64,000 nt of DNA from Variovorax sp. EL159. GTDB taxonomy: Bacteria > Pseudomonadota > Gammaproteobacteria > Burkholderiales > Burkholderiaceae_C. This document shows, piece after piece, positions 1 through 8,898 of the stretch. The first letter of the stretch is position 1. The number at the start of each line of letters is the position of its first letter. Where the stretch lies: assembly GCF_900100965.1 (NCBI RefSeq), contig NZ_FMUJ01000003.1, positions 124,001 to 188,000 of the forward strand, given 5' to 3'. Made by a program: the position numbers and the translations under genes. The notes beneath the pieces are model-generated. The model was given only the letters and a program-made list of their open reading frames with translations, did not search any database and had not been told where the DNA came from.

Positions 1-631
1 TCTCGGCCAGGATGACCCAGCCGAACATCGAGGTGGCCAGCACCGTGAGCGGCGCGGTGCAGTTGGGCAGCACGTGCCGCAGCATCGTGTACAGCTCGGA
101 GTTGCCGAGCACGCGCGAGGATTCGATGAACTCCTTTTCGCGCAGCGACAGCACCGTGCCGCGCACGATGCGCGTCACCGAGGGCGTATACGCCAGCCCG
201 AGCGCCAGGATGATGCCGTAGGGGTTGGCGCCCACCACCGCGAGCAGGCCCAGCGCCAGCAGCAGGCCCGGAAAGGCCAGCAGTGCGTTGTTGAAGGCCA
301 TCACGATGCGGTCGGTCCAGCCGCGCAGAAAGCCCGTCAGCACGCCGACGATGCTGCCCACCACGATGGAGAAGCCGACGGTGAGCACGGCGATCCACAC
401 GCTGGTGGCGGCACCGGCCATGAGGCGCGACAGCTCGTCGCGGCCGAACTCGTCGGTGCCCAGCAGGTAGGTGCCGCCGGGCAGCTTCAGGCGCGAGCCG
501 AAATTGATGCGCAGCGGATCGTGCGGCGTCCACACGAGGCTGACGAGCGCCGCCGCGGCGATCAGGCCGACGATCAGAAGGCCGAACAGGGCGTTGAGGG
601 GAATGCGCTTCTTGCGCTTGATCGTTGTCAT
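1..631 (-). CDS. DppC-like peptide ABC transporter permease, C-terminus cut by window edge
   Basis: Inner-membrane permease of a di/oligopeptide-type ABC importer. Only the first 210 codons are visible; the gene continues past position 1. The start ATG (631-629) overlaps the stop of the DppB-like gene in an ATGA. The N-terminus MTTIKRKKRIPLNALF leads into one membrane segment. A periplasmic stretch with LGTDEFGRDELSR follows, which is the usual DppC/OppC signature. The cytoplasmic EAA loop lies near residues 170-195 (EFIESSRVLGNSELYTMLRH). The neighbouring hydrolases suggest that the imported compound is an amide or acylated peptide, but the substrate cannot be read from the permease. Confidence 0.93.
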   Translation of the reverse strand, partial: MTTIKRKKRIPLNALFGLLIVGLIAAAALVSLVWTPHDPLRINFGSRLKLPGGTYLLGTDEFGRDELSRLMAGAATSVWIAVLTVGFSIVVGSIVGVLTGFLRGWTDRIVMAFNNALLAFPGLLLALGLLAVVGANPYGIILALGLAYTPSVTRIVRGTVLSLREKEFIESSRVLGNSELYTMLRHVLPNCTAPLTVLATSMFGWVILAE

Positions 632-1572
632 TCGACGGCGACGCGAGGGTCGAAGAGGGGGTAGCAAAGATCGATCACGAGGTTGACCACCACGTAGATC
701 ACCGCCACGAACAGCAGGCAGCCCTGGATCACCGGGTAGTCGCGCGCAAAGATCGCATCGACCAGCAAGCGGCCCAGGCCCGGAATGGTGAACACCGTCT
801 CGACCACCGCGATGCCGCCGAGCAGGTTGCCCAGCACCAGGCCGATCAGGGTCCAGGTCGGTCCGAAGGCGTTCTTGAAGGCGTGGCGCATCAGCACCGC
901 GCGCTCCGACAAGCCCTTGGCGCGCGCATGCGTGATGTAGTCCAGCCGCAGCACCTCGAGCGTGCTGGCGCGTGCCATGCGCATCAGCACGCCGATCTCG
1001 TGCAGGAAGAGCGTGAGGATCGGCAGCACCAGGTACAGCAGGCCGTTCTTCCAGTCTTCGGTGATGCCCACGTAGCCCACCACCGGCAGCCAGCCCAGCT
1101 TGAGGCCGAACAGCAGCAGCAACAGCAGGCCGAGCCAGAAGGTCGGGATCGACACCAGCAGGGTGGCCGAGCCGACCAGCAGCAGGTCGGGCGCGCGGTT
1201 CTGCTTCCACGCGGCGACCATGCCCGCGGGCACCGCGACCATCGCGGCCAGCGCCACGGCCACCAGCACGATGCGCCCGCTGATGAGAAAGCGCTCGGCC
1301 ACCAGCGGCAGCACTTCCTGGCCGCTGTTGATCGAGGTGCCCAGGTCGCCCTGCAGCACATGGCCGAACCAGATGCCGAACTGCGCCATCACCGAGCGGT
1401 CGAGGCCCAGGCGTGCGCGCAGTTCCGCAAGGCTCGCGGGCGTGGCGAGGTCGCCCAGCAGCAACTGCGCCGGGTCGCCGGGGATCAGCCGTATCAGCAC
1501 GAACACCGACACCGCCACGATGAGCAGTGTGGGAATCGCCATCGCGATGCGGGCGGCTGCAAAACGGAACAT
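628..1572 (-). CDS. DppB-like peptide ABC transporter permease
   Basis: Inner-membrane permease, 314 residues, the normal length for DppB/OppB/GsiC. The start is placed at ATG 1572 (MFRFAAARIAMAIPTLL), because the longer open frame only adds sequence antisense to the next gene. Family signs are the LIRLIPGDPA motif after the first membrane segment, LQGDLGTS, and the EAA loop around EVLRLDYITHARAKGLSERA. It is transcribed after the alpha/beta hydrolase gene with a 29-bp gap and overlaps the DppC-like gene by 4 bp. The ATPase and binding-protein genes are not in view and may lie left of the window. Confidence 0.94.
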   Translation of the reverse strand: MFRFAAARIAMAIPTLLIVAVSVFVLIRLIPGDPAQLLLGDLATPASLAELRARLGLDRSVMAQFGIWFGHVLQGDLGTSINSGQEVLPLVAERFLISGRIVLVAVALAAMVAVPAGMVAAWKQNRAPDLLLVGSATLLVSIPTFWLGLLLLLLFGLKLGWLPVVGYVGITEDWKNGLLYLVLPILTLFLHEIGVLMRMARASTLEVLRLDYITHARAKGLSERAVLMRHAFKNAFGPTWTLIGLVLGNLLGGIAVVETVFTIPGLGRLLVDAIFARDYPVIQGCLLFVAVIYVVVNLVIDLCYPLFDPRVAVE

Positions 1573-1601
1573 GCCTTGTTCTTTCTTGTGGGTGGTGGGC
1601 G

Positions 1602-2483
1602 TCAGGCCGGCGAGGGCACGGTGGCGCGCAGCGCGTGCAGGGCCTTCGCGAAGAAGTCTTGCACATGCCCCACGCAGGCCAGCCCGTTGTGCGGCACGTT
1701 GTCGAGCAGGTCGAACGCAACCTTCACGCCAGCCGCCTCGAAGGAGCGGCGCAGGGTTTCGAGGCGCTCGGGCCGCGTGCGGCCGGCGTCGTTCGCGCCC
1801 GGCATGAAGAACTTGCCGCCGGGCTTGTGCGTGATCTCCCAGGTCTCGATGTCGGCCTTGCCGGCAATCATGTGCACCGGCACGCGGCGCAAGGCGTCGA
1901 GGTTCATCGGCTTGCCGAAGCGGGCCTCGAAGTCTTGCGTGCCCACCCACCAGCCTTGCTGCGGGTCGATGAGCGTGACCGAACCCGGCGCACCGATGGA
2001 CGCGGCCCACAGGTGCTCGGGGTGCAGCATGGCGAAGCGGTTGACGAACTGGCCGCCGCCCGAATAGCCGAAGAGCGCGAAGCGGCTGAAGTCGCAGCCG
2101 AACTTTTCGCCCACCTCGGCCACCATGTCGAGCAGGATCTGGTCATAGCGGATGTCGGCCTCGACGAGATGCTTGAAGCCGTCGCGGTTGCCGTCGCCGC
2201 GCACGCCGGCCGGAAACAGCGGGCACAGCACGATGCAGTCGTTCCACTTGGCAAAGCCGCTGAAGGCCTCGCGGTAGTTGACGAAGGCGCGGCCGGTGCC
2301 GTGCACCACCACCACCAGCTGCATCGGCCGCGCGCCGGGTTGGCCGATGTGTTCGGGCACATAGGTGCAGTACGAAAAGCGCGGGTCGCTGCGCGAGGCG
2401 TAGATGGTGCTCGGGCCCAGGTCGTAGATGGCGCGGGCGCGTCGTTCGGCCAGGGCGGTGGTGGCTTCAGTGGTGTCGGTCAT
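1602..2483 (-). CDS. alpha/beta hydrolase (PHB-depolymerase/esterase-like)
   Basis: A 293-residue cytoplasmic serine hydrolase with no signal peptide. The oxyanion region appears as VVVVHGTGR. The nucleophile elbow is GYSGGG (Ser in GxSxG), and a late PHNGL histidine probably completes the triad. The family covers esterases, lipases and PHB depolymerase-like enzymes, so the substrate is not known. It sits between a C45-type hydrolase and two peptide permeases on the same strand. This context suggests that it cleaves an ester or amide in the imported compound. The ATG start at 2483 lacks a clear ribosome binding site. Confidence 0.85.
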   Translation of the reverse strand: MTDTTEATTALAERRARAIYDLGPSTIYASRSDPRFSYCTYVPEHIGQPGARPMQLVVVVHGTGRAFVNYREAFSGFAKWNDCIVLCPLFPAGVRGDGNRDGFKHLVEADIRYDQILLDMVAEVGEKFGCDFSRFALFGYSGGGQFVNRFAMLHPEHLWAASIGAPGSVTLIDPQQGWWVGTQDFEARFGKPMNLDALRRVPVHMIAGKADIETWEITHKPGGKFFMPGANDAGRTRPERLETLRRSFEAAGVKVAFDLLDNVPHNGLACVGHVQDFFAKALHALRATVPSPA

Positions 2484-2529
2484 GAAGAAGGCTGCGGTGG
2501 GAAGAGAAGGGCGCCGAAGGGGCAGGGAA

Positions 2530-3678
2530 CTACAGCGTGTATTCCTGGAAGTTGCGCGCCTCGTAAGGCTTGCGCGCCACCCACATCACGCGGTTGGCCG
2601 CATCCATGAGCGTGGTGGCCACGGTGGCCGAGATGCTGCTGAAGTCGGCCGGCTTGGGCGTGCGCAGCACGCCATCGGGCTTGCCGAATTCGTCGGCCAG
2701 CGCGGCCTTCACGTGGGTCCAGTCGATGCGGCCCTCGACGCGGCCGAGCGCGTTTTCCACGCGGTGCTGGCGGTAGATGCTGTCGGGGCGCTGCGGCAGG
2801 CCGGGGTCGCGCAGCTTCATCACGGCGGACGGCGACATCCAGTGGTTGGCATGCACCAGCAGGTCGTTCTCGGGCAGGGTCCAGAAGATCTCGCCCGGCG
2901 AGGTTTCCAGGCTGATGCCCGAGCCGTCGTTGCCGGTGGCTTGGGCCAGGATCATGTTGTTGGCGCAGTAGCGCTTCGAGGCCCACACCGACTTCATCGC
3001 GGTGGCGAGGTTGGCGGCCTCCAGGATGCGGCGGCGCAGCAGCACCAGCGGCACGCCCGGGCCCTTGCGGAAGTCTTCGTCGCAGGTCAGCGAATTGCCG
3101 GTGAGCGACACGCCGTTCGTGTTGAAGCCATGGCGTGCGAGCGCACCGGCTTCGGTGAAGGTGAGCATGTCGGGGCCGCCGTTGTTGCTGCGGATGCGCA
3201 GCACGATGCCGGTGTCCACGCATTCCTGGCGCCAGTCCCAGTTGTGGGCGTGCATGAGCCGGCCGGTGGCCGAGCGCGCGGGCAGCACGAGCAGGCCGGT
3301 GCAGTCGCCGTCTTCGGACGGGGCCGCGTCGGTGGTGGGGGCGGATGTGGCGTCGGCCTTGCCCTTGAGGTCGGCATAGCCGAACAGCATCTCGGTGCGG
3401 CAATTGACCATCACCACGTCTTCGAGCGATACGCCCGCGCCTTCGGCAATGCCGCGCATCTCTTCGAGATAGCTGGCGTCATAGGCCTCGATGATCGGCA
3501 GCATCGACTGCGCGAGATGGCGGATGGTGGCCGCGTCGAGGCCGCGCCGGCCGAGCTGGGCGCGGTAGAGTGCAACGCCGCCCGCCACGCGCTCTGGCAC
3601 GGCACGGCCGTGCTGCACGCCGCGCGCGTGCGGCGTACCGGAAACATCGACGAGGGGAAAGTATTCAGGAGTGGTCAT
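2530..3678 (-). CDS. C45-type autoproteolytic hydrolase/acyltransferase (penicillin acyltransferase-like)
   Basis: Member of the acyl-CoA:6-aminopenicillanic acid acyltransferase-like (peptidase C45, Ntn-hydrolase) group. These proenzymes cleave themselves before an internal Cys, which becomes the N-terminal nucleophile. The likely cleavage is before Cys126 in EDGDCTGLLV, followed by HNWDWR about 20 residues on, as in the family. I start it at ATG 3678 (MTTPEYFPLV) rather than an upstream in-frame TTG at 3690; the length is 382 residues. It is the first gene of a minus-strand run with the alpha/beta hydrolase and peptide permeases, and is divergent from a LysR regulator. Substrates could be N-acyl amino acids, peptides or beta-lactam-like amides; none is proven. 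Confidence 0.87.
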   Translation of the reverse strand: MTTPEYFPLVDVSGTPHARGVQHGRAVPERVAGGVALYRAQLGRRGLDAATIRHLAQSMLPIIEAYDASYLEEMRGIAEGAGVSLEDVVMVNCRTEMLFGYADLKGKADATSAPTTDAAPSEDGDCTGLLVLPARSATGRLMHAHNWDWRQECVDTGIVLRIRSNNGGPDMLTFTEAGALARHGFNTNGVSLTGNSLTCDEDFRKGPGVPLVLLRRRILEAANLATAMKSVWASKRYCANNMILAQATGNDGSGISLETSPGEIFWTLPENDLLVHANHWMSPSAVMKLRDPGLPQRPDSIYRQHRVENALGRVEGRIDWTHVKAALADEFGKPDGVLRTPKPADFSSISATVATTLMDAANRVMWVARKPYEARNFQEYTL

Positions 3679-3760
3679 GGGTGGCTGCAAGGTGTCATCC
3701 GCTCGACGCGGAAAGGCGGTAATGCGGTGGCGATGGCCCGCATTGTTTTGCAGGTACAGG

Positions 3761-3808
3761 AAAAAATAAATTTAAAAATCATTTAGAGTTGATAAAGGAT
3801 TTATTTAT
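3761..3808. promoter_or_regulatory. A+T-rich divergent promoter/operator region of the C45 hydrolase and LysR genes
   Basis: The 150-bp gap between the divergent genes contains a sharply A+T-rich core, unlike the surrounding DNA. Within it, AAATAAAT (3764-3771) and ATTTATTT (3799-3806) form an exact inverted repeat spaced by 27 bp. LysR-type regulators commonly bind dyad sites in the gap between their own gene and the divergent target operon. The assignment rests on position and symmetry only. Confidence 0.5.
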
Positions 3809-3828
3809 CTTTTGTCGCCTGCCCACCC

Positions 3829-4722
3829 GTGAGCACCATCCGTTTTCTTCGCACCTTCGTGGCCGCCGCGCGCGGTGGTTCCTTTGCCGCTGCGGCCGAC
3901 CAGGTGGCCCTGACGCAGGCGGCAGTCGGCCAGCAGATGCGCGCGCTCGAAGCAGAAATGAAGAAGACGCTGTTCGACAAGACCGGCCGCACCATGGTGC
4001 TGAGCCCGGCCGGTCACCTGCTGCTGCCGCGTGCCGAAGAACTGCTGGCGCAGTACGAATCGATGCGGCGCGACTTGCAGGACCAGCGGCAGATCGCCGG
4101 CAACATCAAGCTCGGCTCGCTGATCACGGCCATGGGTTTGCTGTCGAGCACGCTGGCGGTGCTCAAGTCGCTGCACCCCAACCTCGAGGTCGAGTTGCGC
4201 GTGCGAGAGCAGACGCAACTGATGCAGGACGTGGTGAGCGGCGAGCTCGACGCGGCCGTGGTGGTCGAGCGGCAGTGGCCCGAAGTGCCGGGCCTGCTGT
4301 GGACGCCTTGCTATGACGAGACGCTCGCCGTCATCGCCAACTCGGGCATTGCTTCGCCCGACACGAACATCGCGAGCCTGTTCGCCACGCACCCCTTCAT
4401 CCGCTTCGACCGGCGCACGCCGACGGGCGCGCGCATCGACCGCATCCTGCGGCGGCTGCAGCTCGTTCCGAAGGAGTTCCTCGAACTCAACTCGCTGCTT
4501 GCGATTGCGGAGCTGGTGCGCAAGAACGTCGGCTTCACCATGGCGCCGCTGCTGAAGAATTTCGACTGGGAGAGCGACCCCGCGCTGTGCGTGCTGCAGC
4601 TGCCGGGCCGGCCCATCGCGCGCCGGCTGGGCATGCTGGAGAACGGGCGGCGCAGCCACATCACGGGCGTGGTGCGCGAGGAAATGCTGGCGCACCTGCG
4701 CCGCATGAAACCGGGCGCCTGA
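3829..4722 (+). CDS. LysR-family transcriptional regulator
   Basis: A 297-residue protein starting at GTG 3829 (MSTIRFLRTF). The N-terminal winged helix-turn-helix is clear: GGSFAAAADQVALTQAAVGQ, followed by LEAEMKKTLFDKTGRTMVLS. The rest is the usual two-lobed effector-binding domain. It is divergently oriented to the C45 hydrolase / alpha-beta hydrolase / peptide permease genes, so it most likely controls them in response to the imported compound or a product. The ligand is unknown. Confidence 0.93.
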   Translation: MSTIRFLRTFVAAARGGSFAAAADQVALTQAAVGQQMRALEAEMKKTLFDKTGRTMVLSPAGHLLLPRAEELLAQYESMRRDLQDQRQIAGNIKLGSLITAMGLLSSTLAVLKSLHPNLEVELRVREQTQLMQDVVSGELDAAVVVERQWPEVPGLLWTPCYDETLAVIANSGIASPDTNIASLFATHPFIRFDRRTPTGARIDRILRRLQLVPKEFLELNSLLAIAELVRKNVGFTMAPLLKNFDWESDPALCVLQLPGRPIARRLGMLENGRRSHITGVVREEMLAHLRRMKPGA

Positions 4723-4837
4723 CGCGCTCGCACCGCTGCGCGCCAGACAAGGCTGACGCGCGACGCGTGCGTCTTCTTACCCACGGCGGGTGCCAGCCGC
4801 CCAGCATGAAGGCTTCTCAACCCGAAGGAGCGTTGAC

Positions 4838-5149
4838 ATGCCAAGAGGCGACAAGTCGTCCTACACGGACAAGCAGAAGCGGCAAGCCGAACACATCGAG
4901 GAAAGCTACGAACAGCGTGGCTTACCCAGGGACGAAGCCGAACGCCGCGCCTGGGCGACTGTGAACGCGGAGACCGGTGGCGGCAAGAAGAGCGGCTCCG
5001 GGCGCGGCAAGACGGTGAACCATGCGCCGGCGCGCAAGGGCGGTCGCCTCGGTGGTGCCGCTGCTGCGCATCGCACGGCGGCTGAACGGTCGGCCTCGGC
5101 GAAGAAGGCCGCCGCGACGCGCAGGCGCAATGCCGAGAAGCGCGGCTGA
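4838..5149 (+). CDS. small basic protein of the type often labelled plasmid stabilization protein
   Basis: A 103-residue hydrophilic protein with a good ribosome binding site (AAGGAG, 7 bp before ATG). The N-terminal half (MPRGDKSSYTDKQKRQAEHI, then EAERRAWATVN) resembles short proteins that databases name plasmid stabilization protein; their function is not established. The C-terminal half is rich in Lys, Arg and Ala (KKAAATRRRNAEKRG), like the tail of histone-like proteins, so nucleic-acid binding is plausible. It stands alone between the LysR gene and the biotin genes. Confidence 0.8.
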   Translation: MPRGDKSSYTDKQKRQAEHIEESYEQRGLPRDEAERRAWATVNAETGGGKKSGSGRGKTVNHAPARKGGRLGGAAAAHRTAAERSASAKKAAATRRRNAEKRG

Positions 5150-5520
5150 CTTCCAAAGACTGAAGACGCACATCTTGCAGAGGGCCGGGCCGTGGGTGGC
5201 TGAAATCGGCCAATTGGCGCGTCCGAATACTGGAGTCTTGCCCGCAGGCTCGCGAGAACCGGACAACTCGATGCCATCGATGGCGCTGGCCGGACAACTT
5301 GCAGCAATCCTTGCGAGCCCTGTGCATGCGTGAAGCCGTCTTGTTGCCCGACGTTGCGCCGAACACGTGGCGTACGAAGTGAAACGTCGCGCAATCCGCT
5401 GCCATTTCACACGCGGCCCAGGCGTTTGCCGCGCCCCTCCGGCGTCGATACGATCCCGCGCCTTGCCTCCTGTTCCTCTCGACGGACGGAGCTTTTTCCG
5501 AACAAGAAAGGAATGCGCGG
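5150..5520. other. 371-bp region before bioA without a supported gene
   Basis: No convincing coding frame. It contains a 10-bp palindrome GCCAATTGGC (5209-5218) and a direct repeat CCGGACAACT at 5259-5268 and 5290-5299, 31 bp apart. These could be operator-like sites for the biotin genes downstream. I do not recognise a BirA or BioR box, so no regulator is assigned. Confidence 0.4.
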
Positions 5521-6927
5521 GTGCCTTCGACGACTGTCTTGCCTTCCCCATCTTCCACATCCTCCGCGCGCGGCAACGCCGCCTTGCAGCAACGCAGCCG
5601 GCGCCATGTCTGGCATCCGTGCACGCAGAGCATCCGCCTCGACGCGGTGCCGCCTTTGCCCATTGCACGCGGCGAGGGCGCTTGGCTCATCGACCACGAG
5701 GGCCGTCGCTACCTCGACGCCACCAGCTCGTGGTGGGTCAACCTGTTCGGCCACGCGCATCCGGCCATCAACGCGGCGCTGAAGGACCAGCTCGACACCT
5801 TCGCGCACGTGATGCTCGCGGGCTGCACGCATGCGCCGGCGGTGGAACTGGCCGAGCGCCTGTCCGCGCTGACGGGGCACGCGCTGGGCCATTGCTTCTA
5901 TGCCTCCGACGGCGCTTCGGCCGTGGAGATCGCGCTGAAGATGAGCTTCCACGCCTGGCGTAACGCCGGGCGTGGCGGCAAGCAGCGCTTCGTGGCGCTG
6001 AAGCAGGGTTACCACGGCGAGACGCTGGGTGCCTTGCATGTGACCGATGTGCCAGTGTTCCGCGATGCCTACGCGCCCTTGCTCGCGAATGCCCATCTGG
6101 TCGCATCGCCCGATGCACGCAACGCACAGCCCGGTGAAGACGCCATCGCCGTTGCTTGCCGCGCCGCCGGCGAGCTCGAAGCGCTGCTGGCCGAACAGCA
6201 CGACACCATCGCCGCCGTGATCGTCGAGCCGCTGGTGCAGTGCGCCACCGGCATGGCGATGCACGACCCCGTGTACCTGCGGCTGGTGCGCGCCCTGTGC
6301 GACCGTTACGGCGTGCACCTCATCGCCGACGAGATCGCTGTCGGCTGCGGTCGCACCGGCACTTTCTTCGCATGTGAGCAAGCGGGCATCTGGCCCGACT
6401 TCCTGTGCCTGTCGAAAGGCATCAGCGGCGGCTACCTGCCGCTGGCGCTGGTGATGGCGCGCGACGCCATCTACGAGAGCTTCGTCGACGACGACGTGGC
6501 GCGCAGCTTTCTGCATTCGCATTCGTACACCGGCAATGCACTGGCCTGCCGCGCCGCGCTCGCCACGCTCGACCTGTTCGAGCGTGAAGACGCGCTGCGC
6601 AGCAACCGGGATCGCGCCGACCGGCTGCTGCAGCGGCTGCGCGAAGGGCTGGCCGGCCAACCGGTCGATCACCTGCGGCAACGCGGAATGATCACGGCCT
6701 TCGATGTGCGCACGCCCGGCCCGCGTTTTGCCGAACGCTTTCACCTCGCGGCGCGCGCCAACGGATTGCTGATGCGCCCCATCGGCGCCACCGTCTACCT
6801 CATGCCGCCGTACGTGATCGACGATGGCGAGATCGACCGGCTGGTCGACGGCACGCTCGCCACGCTGGCGGATGTCTCGACCGGTAATTCGACAGAAGAA
6901 GGGGTCTGCGATGTCGCGCTTGCTTGA
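5521..6927 (+). CDS. bioA: adenosylmethionine--8-amino-7-oxononanoate aminotransferase (biotin synthesis)
   Basis: A PLP-dependent class III aminotransferase that converts KAPA to DAPA using S-adenosylmethionine as amino donor. It has 468 residues from a GTG start with AAAGGA upstream. BioA hallmarks are [10 protein letters not shown] near the N-terminus and DATSSWWVN around residues 67-74. [22 protein letters not shown] (Asp270) and [12 protein letters not shown], with the PLP lysine at 299, complete the set. The N-terminus is about 25 residues longer than usual before the conserved block. The end overlaps the start of bioF by 17 bp, so the two are translated as a unit. Confidence 0.97.
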   Translation: MPSTTVLPSPSSTSSARGNAALQQRSRRHVWHPCTQSIRLDAVPPLPIARGEGAWLIDHEGRRYLDATSSWWVNLFGHAHPAINAALKDQLDTFAHVMLAGCTHAPAVELAERLSALTGHALGHCFYASDGASAVEIALKMSFHAWRNAGRGGKQRFVALKQGYHGETLGALHVTDVPVFRDAYAPLLANAHLVASPDARNAQPGEDAIAVACRAAGELEALLAEQHDTIAAVIVEPLVQCATGMAMHDPVYLRLVRALCDRYGVHLIADEIAVGCGRTGTFFACEQAGIWPDFLCLSKGISGGYLPLALVMARDAIYESFVDDDVARSFLHSHSYTGNALACRAALATLDLFEREDALRSNRDRADRLLQRLREGLAGQPVDHLRQRGMITAFDVRTPGPRFAERFHLAARANGLLMRPIGATVYLMPPYVIDDGEIDRLVDGTLATLADVSTGNSTEEGVCDVALA

Positions 6928-8143
6928 ACGCCTGCAGGGCGAGATCGCCGCGCTCGACGCGCAGTCGCTGCGCCGCCGCCGCCAGATCGCCGAAACAGCC
7001 TGCGCCCCCGAACAATCGCTCACGCTGGCTGGCACCACCGCGCCGCGCACCATGCTCGGCTTCAGCAGCAACGACTACCTCGGGCTGGCCGCGCACCCCG
7101 CGCTGGCGGCGGCCTGGGCCGAAGGCGCGGCGCGCTATGGCACGGGCAGCGGCGGCTCGCACCTGATCCTCGGCCACTCGCGTGCGCATGCGCAGCTCGA
7201 AGAGCGACTGGCCGACTGGATGGCGCCCTTCATTCCCGAGGCGCAGAGCCTGTTCTTCTGCACCGGCTACATGGCCAACCTCGCGGTGCTGTCGGCGCTG
7301 GGTGGTGCCGAGGCGGTGATCTTCTCGGAGGCGCTCAACCATGCCTCGCTGATCGACGGCGCGCGGTTGGCCAAGGCGCGCGTCGAGCGCTACCCGCATT
7401 GCGACGTGGCCGCGCTCGACGCCATGCTGGGTGCCTGCGATGCACCGGTCAAGCTGATCGTGAGCGACGCGGTGTTCAGCATGGACGGCCACCTCGCGCC
7501 CGTGCATCAACTGCTGGCGCTGGCCGAGCGGCACGACGCCTGGCTGGTCGTCGACGACGCGCACGGCTTCGGCGTGTTGGGCGACACCGGCCGTGGCGTG
7601 GTGCAGGCGCTGGGCCTGCATTCCGAGCGGCTGGTGCTCATCGGCACGCTGGGCAAGGCGGCGGGCGTGTCGGGCGCTTTCGTGGCGGCGCACCGCACCG
7701 TCATCGATTACCTCGTGCAGCGCGCGCGGCCCTACATCTTCACCACCGCCGCGCCGCCGGCGGTGGCGCATGCGCTGCTGGCCAGCCTGACGCTGATCGA
7801 AGGCGAGGAGGGCGCCGCGCGCCGCGCTGCACTGCAAGCCCGCATCGCCCAGTTGCGCGAGGGCGTGAAGGCGGTGTTGCCCGCGGATGGCAGCGCGTGC
7901 CTGCCTGAATCGCCCACCGCGATCCAGCCACTGATCGTCGGCGACAACGCACGCGCGATGCGGACGATGGCACAGCTCGATGCGCGCGGCCTGCGTGTGG
8001 GCGCGATCCGTCCGCCGACGGTGCCAGTTGGTACGGCGCGGCTGCGCATCGCGCTGTCGGCCAGCCACAGCCGGGCCGACGTCGCGCGCCTGGTCGATGC
8101 GCTGGGCGTGGCGCTTTCGCAGCCGATGCAGGAGGCGGCATGA
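6911..8143 (+). CDS. bioF: 8-amino-7-oxononanoate synthase
   Basis: PLP enzyme that condenses L-alanine with pimeloyl-ACP/CoA to give KAPA, the step before BioA. It has 410 residues with ATG at 6911 inside the end of bioA; a longer frame only runs into bioA. Conserved features are SSNDYLGLA (52-60), [24 protein letters not shown] (Asp215, His218) and the PLP lysine 249 in [14 protein letters not shown]. The stop overlaps the bioD start in ATGA. The genes lie in the order A-F-D, and bioB is not in the window. Confidence 0.97.
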   Translation: MSRLLERLQGEIAALDAQSLRRRRQIAETACAPEQSLTLAGTTAPRTMLGFSSNDYLGLAAHPALAAAWAEGAARYGTGSGGSHLILGHSRAHAQLEERLADWMAPFIPEAQSLFFCTGYMANLAVLSALGGAEAVIFSEALNHASLIDGARLAKARVERYPHCDVAALDAMLGACDAPVKLIVSDAVFSMDGHLAPVHQLLALAERHDAWLVVDDAHGFGVLGDTGRGVVQALGLHSERLVLIGTLGKAAGVSGAFVAAHRTVIDYLVQRARPYIFTTAAPPAVAHALLASLTLIEGEEGAARRAALQARIAQLREGVKAVLPADGSACLPESPTAIQPLIVGDNARAMRTMAQLDARGLRVGAIRPPTVPVGTARLRIALSASHSRADVARLVDALGVALSQPMQEAA

Positions 8144-8898
8144 CAGGCCGCCACTGGTTCGTCACCGGCACCGACACCGGCATCGGCAAGACGCTGGCCA
8201 GCAGCGCGATGCTGCACTTGCTGGCGTCGTCGGGCTTGCGCGCGGTCGGCATGAAGCCTGTCGCGGCCGGCGTCGAGATGATCGATGGCGCGTGGCAGAA
8301 CGAAGACGTGGTGCGGCTGCATGCGGCCGGCAACGTCGATGCGCCGCTGGCCTTGCGATGCCCGTATGTGCTGCGCGCGCCGATGTCGCCCCATCTCGCT
8401 GCGAGGGACGAAGGCGTGCGGATCGAACTGCCGGTGCTGCAGTCGGCCTTCGAGGCGCTGGCGCGACAAGCCGATGCGGTCATCGTCGAAGGCGTCGGCG
8501 GCTTCTGCGTGCCGTTGGGCGATGACCTCGACAGCGCCGATCTCGCCACGGCACTGCAGCTGCCGGTGATCCTCGTGGTCGGGCTGCGGCTGGGCTGCCT
8601 TAGCCATGCATTGCTGAGTGCGGAAGCGATCCGCGCGCGCGGGCTCACGCTGGCAGGATGGATCGCGAGCGCGGTCGATCCGCAGATGCTCGCGCCCGAT
8701 GCCAATCTGCAGACCCTGCGCGCGCGCCTCGGTGCGCCGCTGCTCGGCGTGGTGCCGCACCTGGCCGCGCCCGATGCGGCGGCCGCGGCCCGCCACATCG
8801 ACCTGCGTGCGCTGCGCGCGACGGCGGCCCACGCCGCGCGTCGATCCGCGGCGCAGCGCTACGCAGACGAAGAAGAAGCCTCAGCCGCGCTGGCCTGA
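8140..8898 (+). CDS. bioD: ATP-dependent dethiobiotin synthetase
   Basis: Carboxylates DAPA to dethiobiotin with CO2 and ATP. It has 252 residues with the P-loop GTDTGIGKT at 10-18, KPVAAG near 39 and [10 protein letters not shown], all typical of BioD. The start overlaps bioF by 4 bp, so the three biotin genes form one operon. The final 18 bp overlap the end of the converging aldo/keto reductase gene. The C-terminal tail, rich in Ala and Arg, is a little longer than the family average. Confidence 0.97.
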   Translation: MTGRHWFVTGTDTGIGKTLASSAMLHLLASSGLRAVGMKPVAAGVEMIDGAWQNEDVVRLHAAGNVDAPLALRCPYVLRAPMSPHLAARDEGVRIELPVLQSAFEALARQADAVIVEGVGGFCVPLGDDLDSADLATALQLPVILVVGLRLGCLSHALLSAEAIRARGLTLAGWIASAVDPQMLAPDANLQTLRARLGAPLLGVVPHLAAPDAAAAARHIDLRALRATAAHAARRSAAQRYADEEEASAALA

